This document shows positions 46,560-46,775 of a stretch of DNA of 46,775 nt, one piece after another. A program made the position numbers and the translations under genes. The notes beneath the pieces are model-generated. The model ran no database searches, was not told where the DNA came from, and saw only the letters and a program-made list of their open reading frames with translations. The DNA comes from Gracilibacillus oryzae (lineage in GTDB: Bacteria > Bacillota > Bacilli > Bacillales > Amphibacillaceae): NCBI RefSeq assembly GCF_009498735.1, contig NZ_ML762441.1:27885-74659 (forward strand), in the 5' to 3' direction. Each line of letters begins with the position of its first letter. Position 1 is the first letter of the stretch.

Positions 46560-46639
46560 ATTTTTTGTCGTCACGAGATGACGGAAAAATGCTTTGAAAA
46601 TCTTAGTGAAATAAGTGTTAAAAGTTCTAAAAAAAATGA

Positions 46640-46668
46640 TTGACAACTTTTCAAAAGCATGATATATT
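46640..46668 (+). promoter_or_regulatory. rRNA operon promoter P2
   Basis: TTGACA (46640-46645), 17 bp, TATATT (46663-46668). A hairpin GTCG/CGAC (46676-46690) starts next to the predicted +1. P2 repeats the -10 surroundings of P1, with the -10 boxes 109 bases apart. Confidence 0.85.
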
Positions 46669-46701
46669 ATATTTCGTCGCAAAAAACGACAAACAAATAA
46701 T

Positions 46702-46775
46702 TGATCATTGAAAACTGAACAAAACAACCAGTATGAAAGAATATTTAAGAAACAAGCTAGCTTTTAGAAGCGAGC
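46702..46775 (+). other. rRNA operon leader with boxA-like antitermination site (16S beyond the window)
   Basis: After P2 comes CATTGAAAACTGAAC (46706-46720), the usual Bacillaceae rRNA leader segment that includes boxA, followed by AACAAAACAA. The window ends before the 16S 5' end, so no rRNA body is annotated. The order pdaB then rrn agrees with B. subtilis. Confidence 0.7.

Noticed and set aside
46691-46775. 5' end of 16S rRNA
   Set aside because: Only leader sequence is present; the characteristic 16S start (GAGAGTTTGATC) is not reached.

Overview
The window is a low-GC Gram-positive chromosome segment from a spore-forming member of the Bacillaceae. Evidence for this is the Bacillus subtilis-like order rpoC-rplGB-rpsL-rpsG-fusA-tuf-[S10-spc-alpha ribosomal cluster]-ecfA1-ecfA2-ecfT-truA-rplM-rpsI, then cwlD-salA-gerD-kbaA-pdaB, then an rRNA operon promoter region. 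Strong AGGAGG ribosome binding sites, GTG/TTG starts and sporulation genes (gerD, cwlD, pdaB, kbaA) agree. The proteins look closest to the Oceanobacillus/Gracilibacillus/Virgibacillus type, but the genus is not established from sequence alone.

Layout. 1-7060: 3' part of rpoC, the K-turn protein gene rplGB, and the str operon (rpsL, rpsG, fusA, tuf), closed by a strong terminator. 7078-7907: a single membrane-anchored alpha/beta hydrolase. 7999-22470: the S10-spc-alpha supercluster from a near-consensus promoter and a structured leader through rplQ. It includes secY, adk, a KOW protein, infA, rpmJ and rpoA, but no map gene after adk. 22698-24116: an inserted von Willebrand factor A lipoprotein. 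24354-27616: the ECF transporter energy-coupling module (two ATPases and the T protein) and truA. 27613-28429: a TipA-type MerR regulator with a textbook 19-bp-spacer promoter. 28489-29504: rplM-rpsI behind an L13-type leader.

29681-32930 is a SigY-type operon (sigY-yxlC-yxlD, then yxlE-yxlF-yxlG). A terminator and a Bacillaceae-type palindromic repeat split it, and the second half carries its own copy of the SigY-type promoter: the same two hexamers with the same 16-bp spacer as in front of sigY. 33058-41005 is accessory: an HD hydrolase, a ZIP metal transporter, a PfpI-family stress protein, a large secreted pectate lyase with a perfect catabolite-response element, and an HxlR regulator divergent from a two-component flavin monooxygenase. 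41077-46466 is the sporulation/germination block (cwlD, a YhfI-like metallo-beta-lactamase, salA, gerD, kbaA, pdaB and a small conserved-looking protein), with candidate SigE and SigG promoters. 46531-46775 holds tandem rRNA promoters and the start of the rRNA leader; 16S itself begins beyond the window.

No tRNA, rRNA body, CRISPR array, insertion sequence or prophage was seen. The most unusual items are the split, doubly SigY-promoted operon, the loss of the NodB Asp in PdaB, the absence of map, and the two non-ribosomal genes placed at str/S10 and rplQ/ecfA1 junctions.
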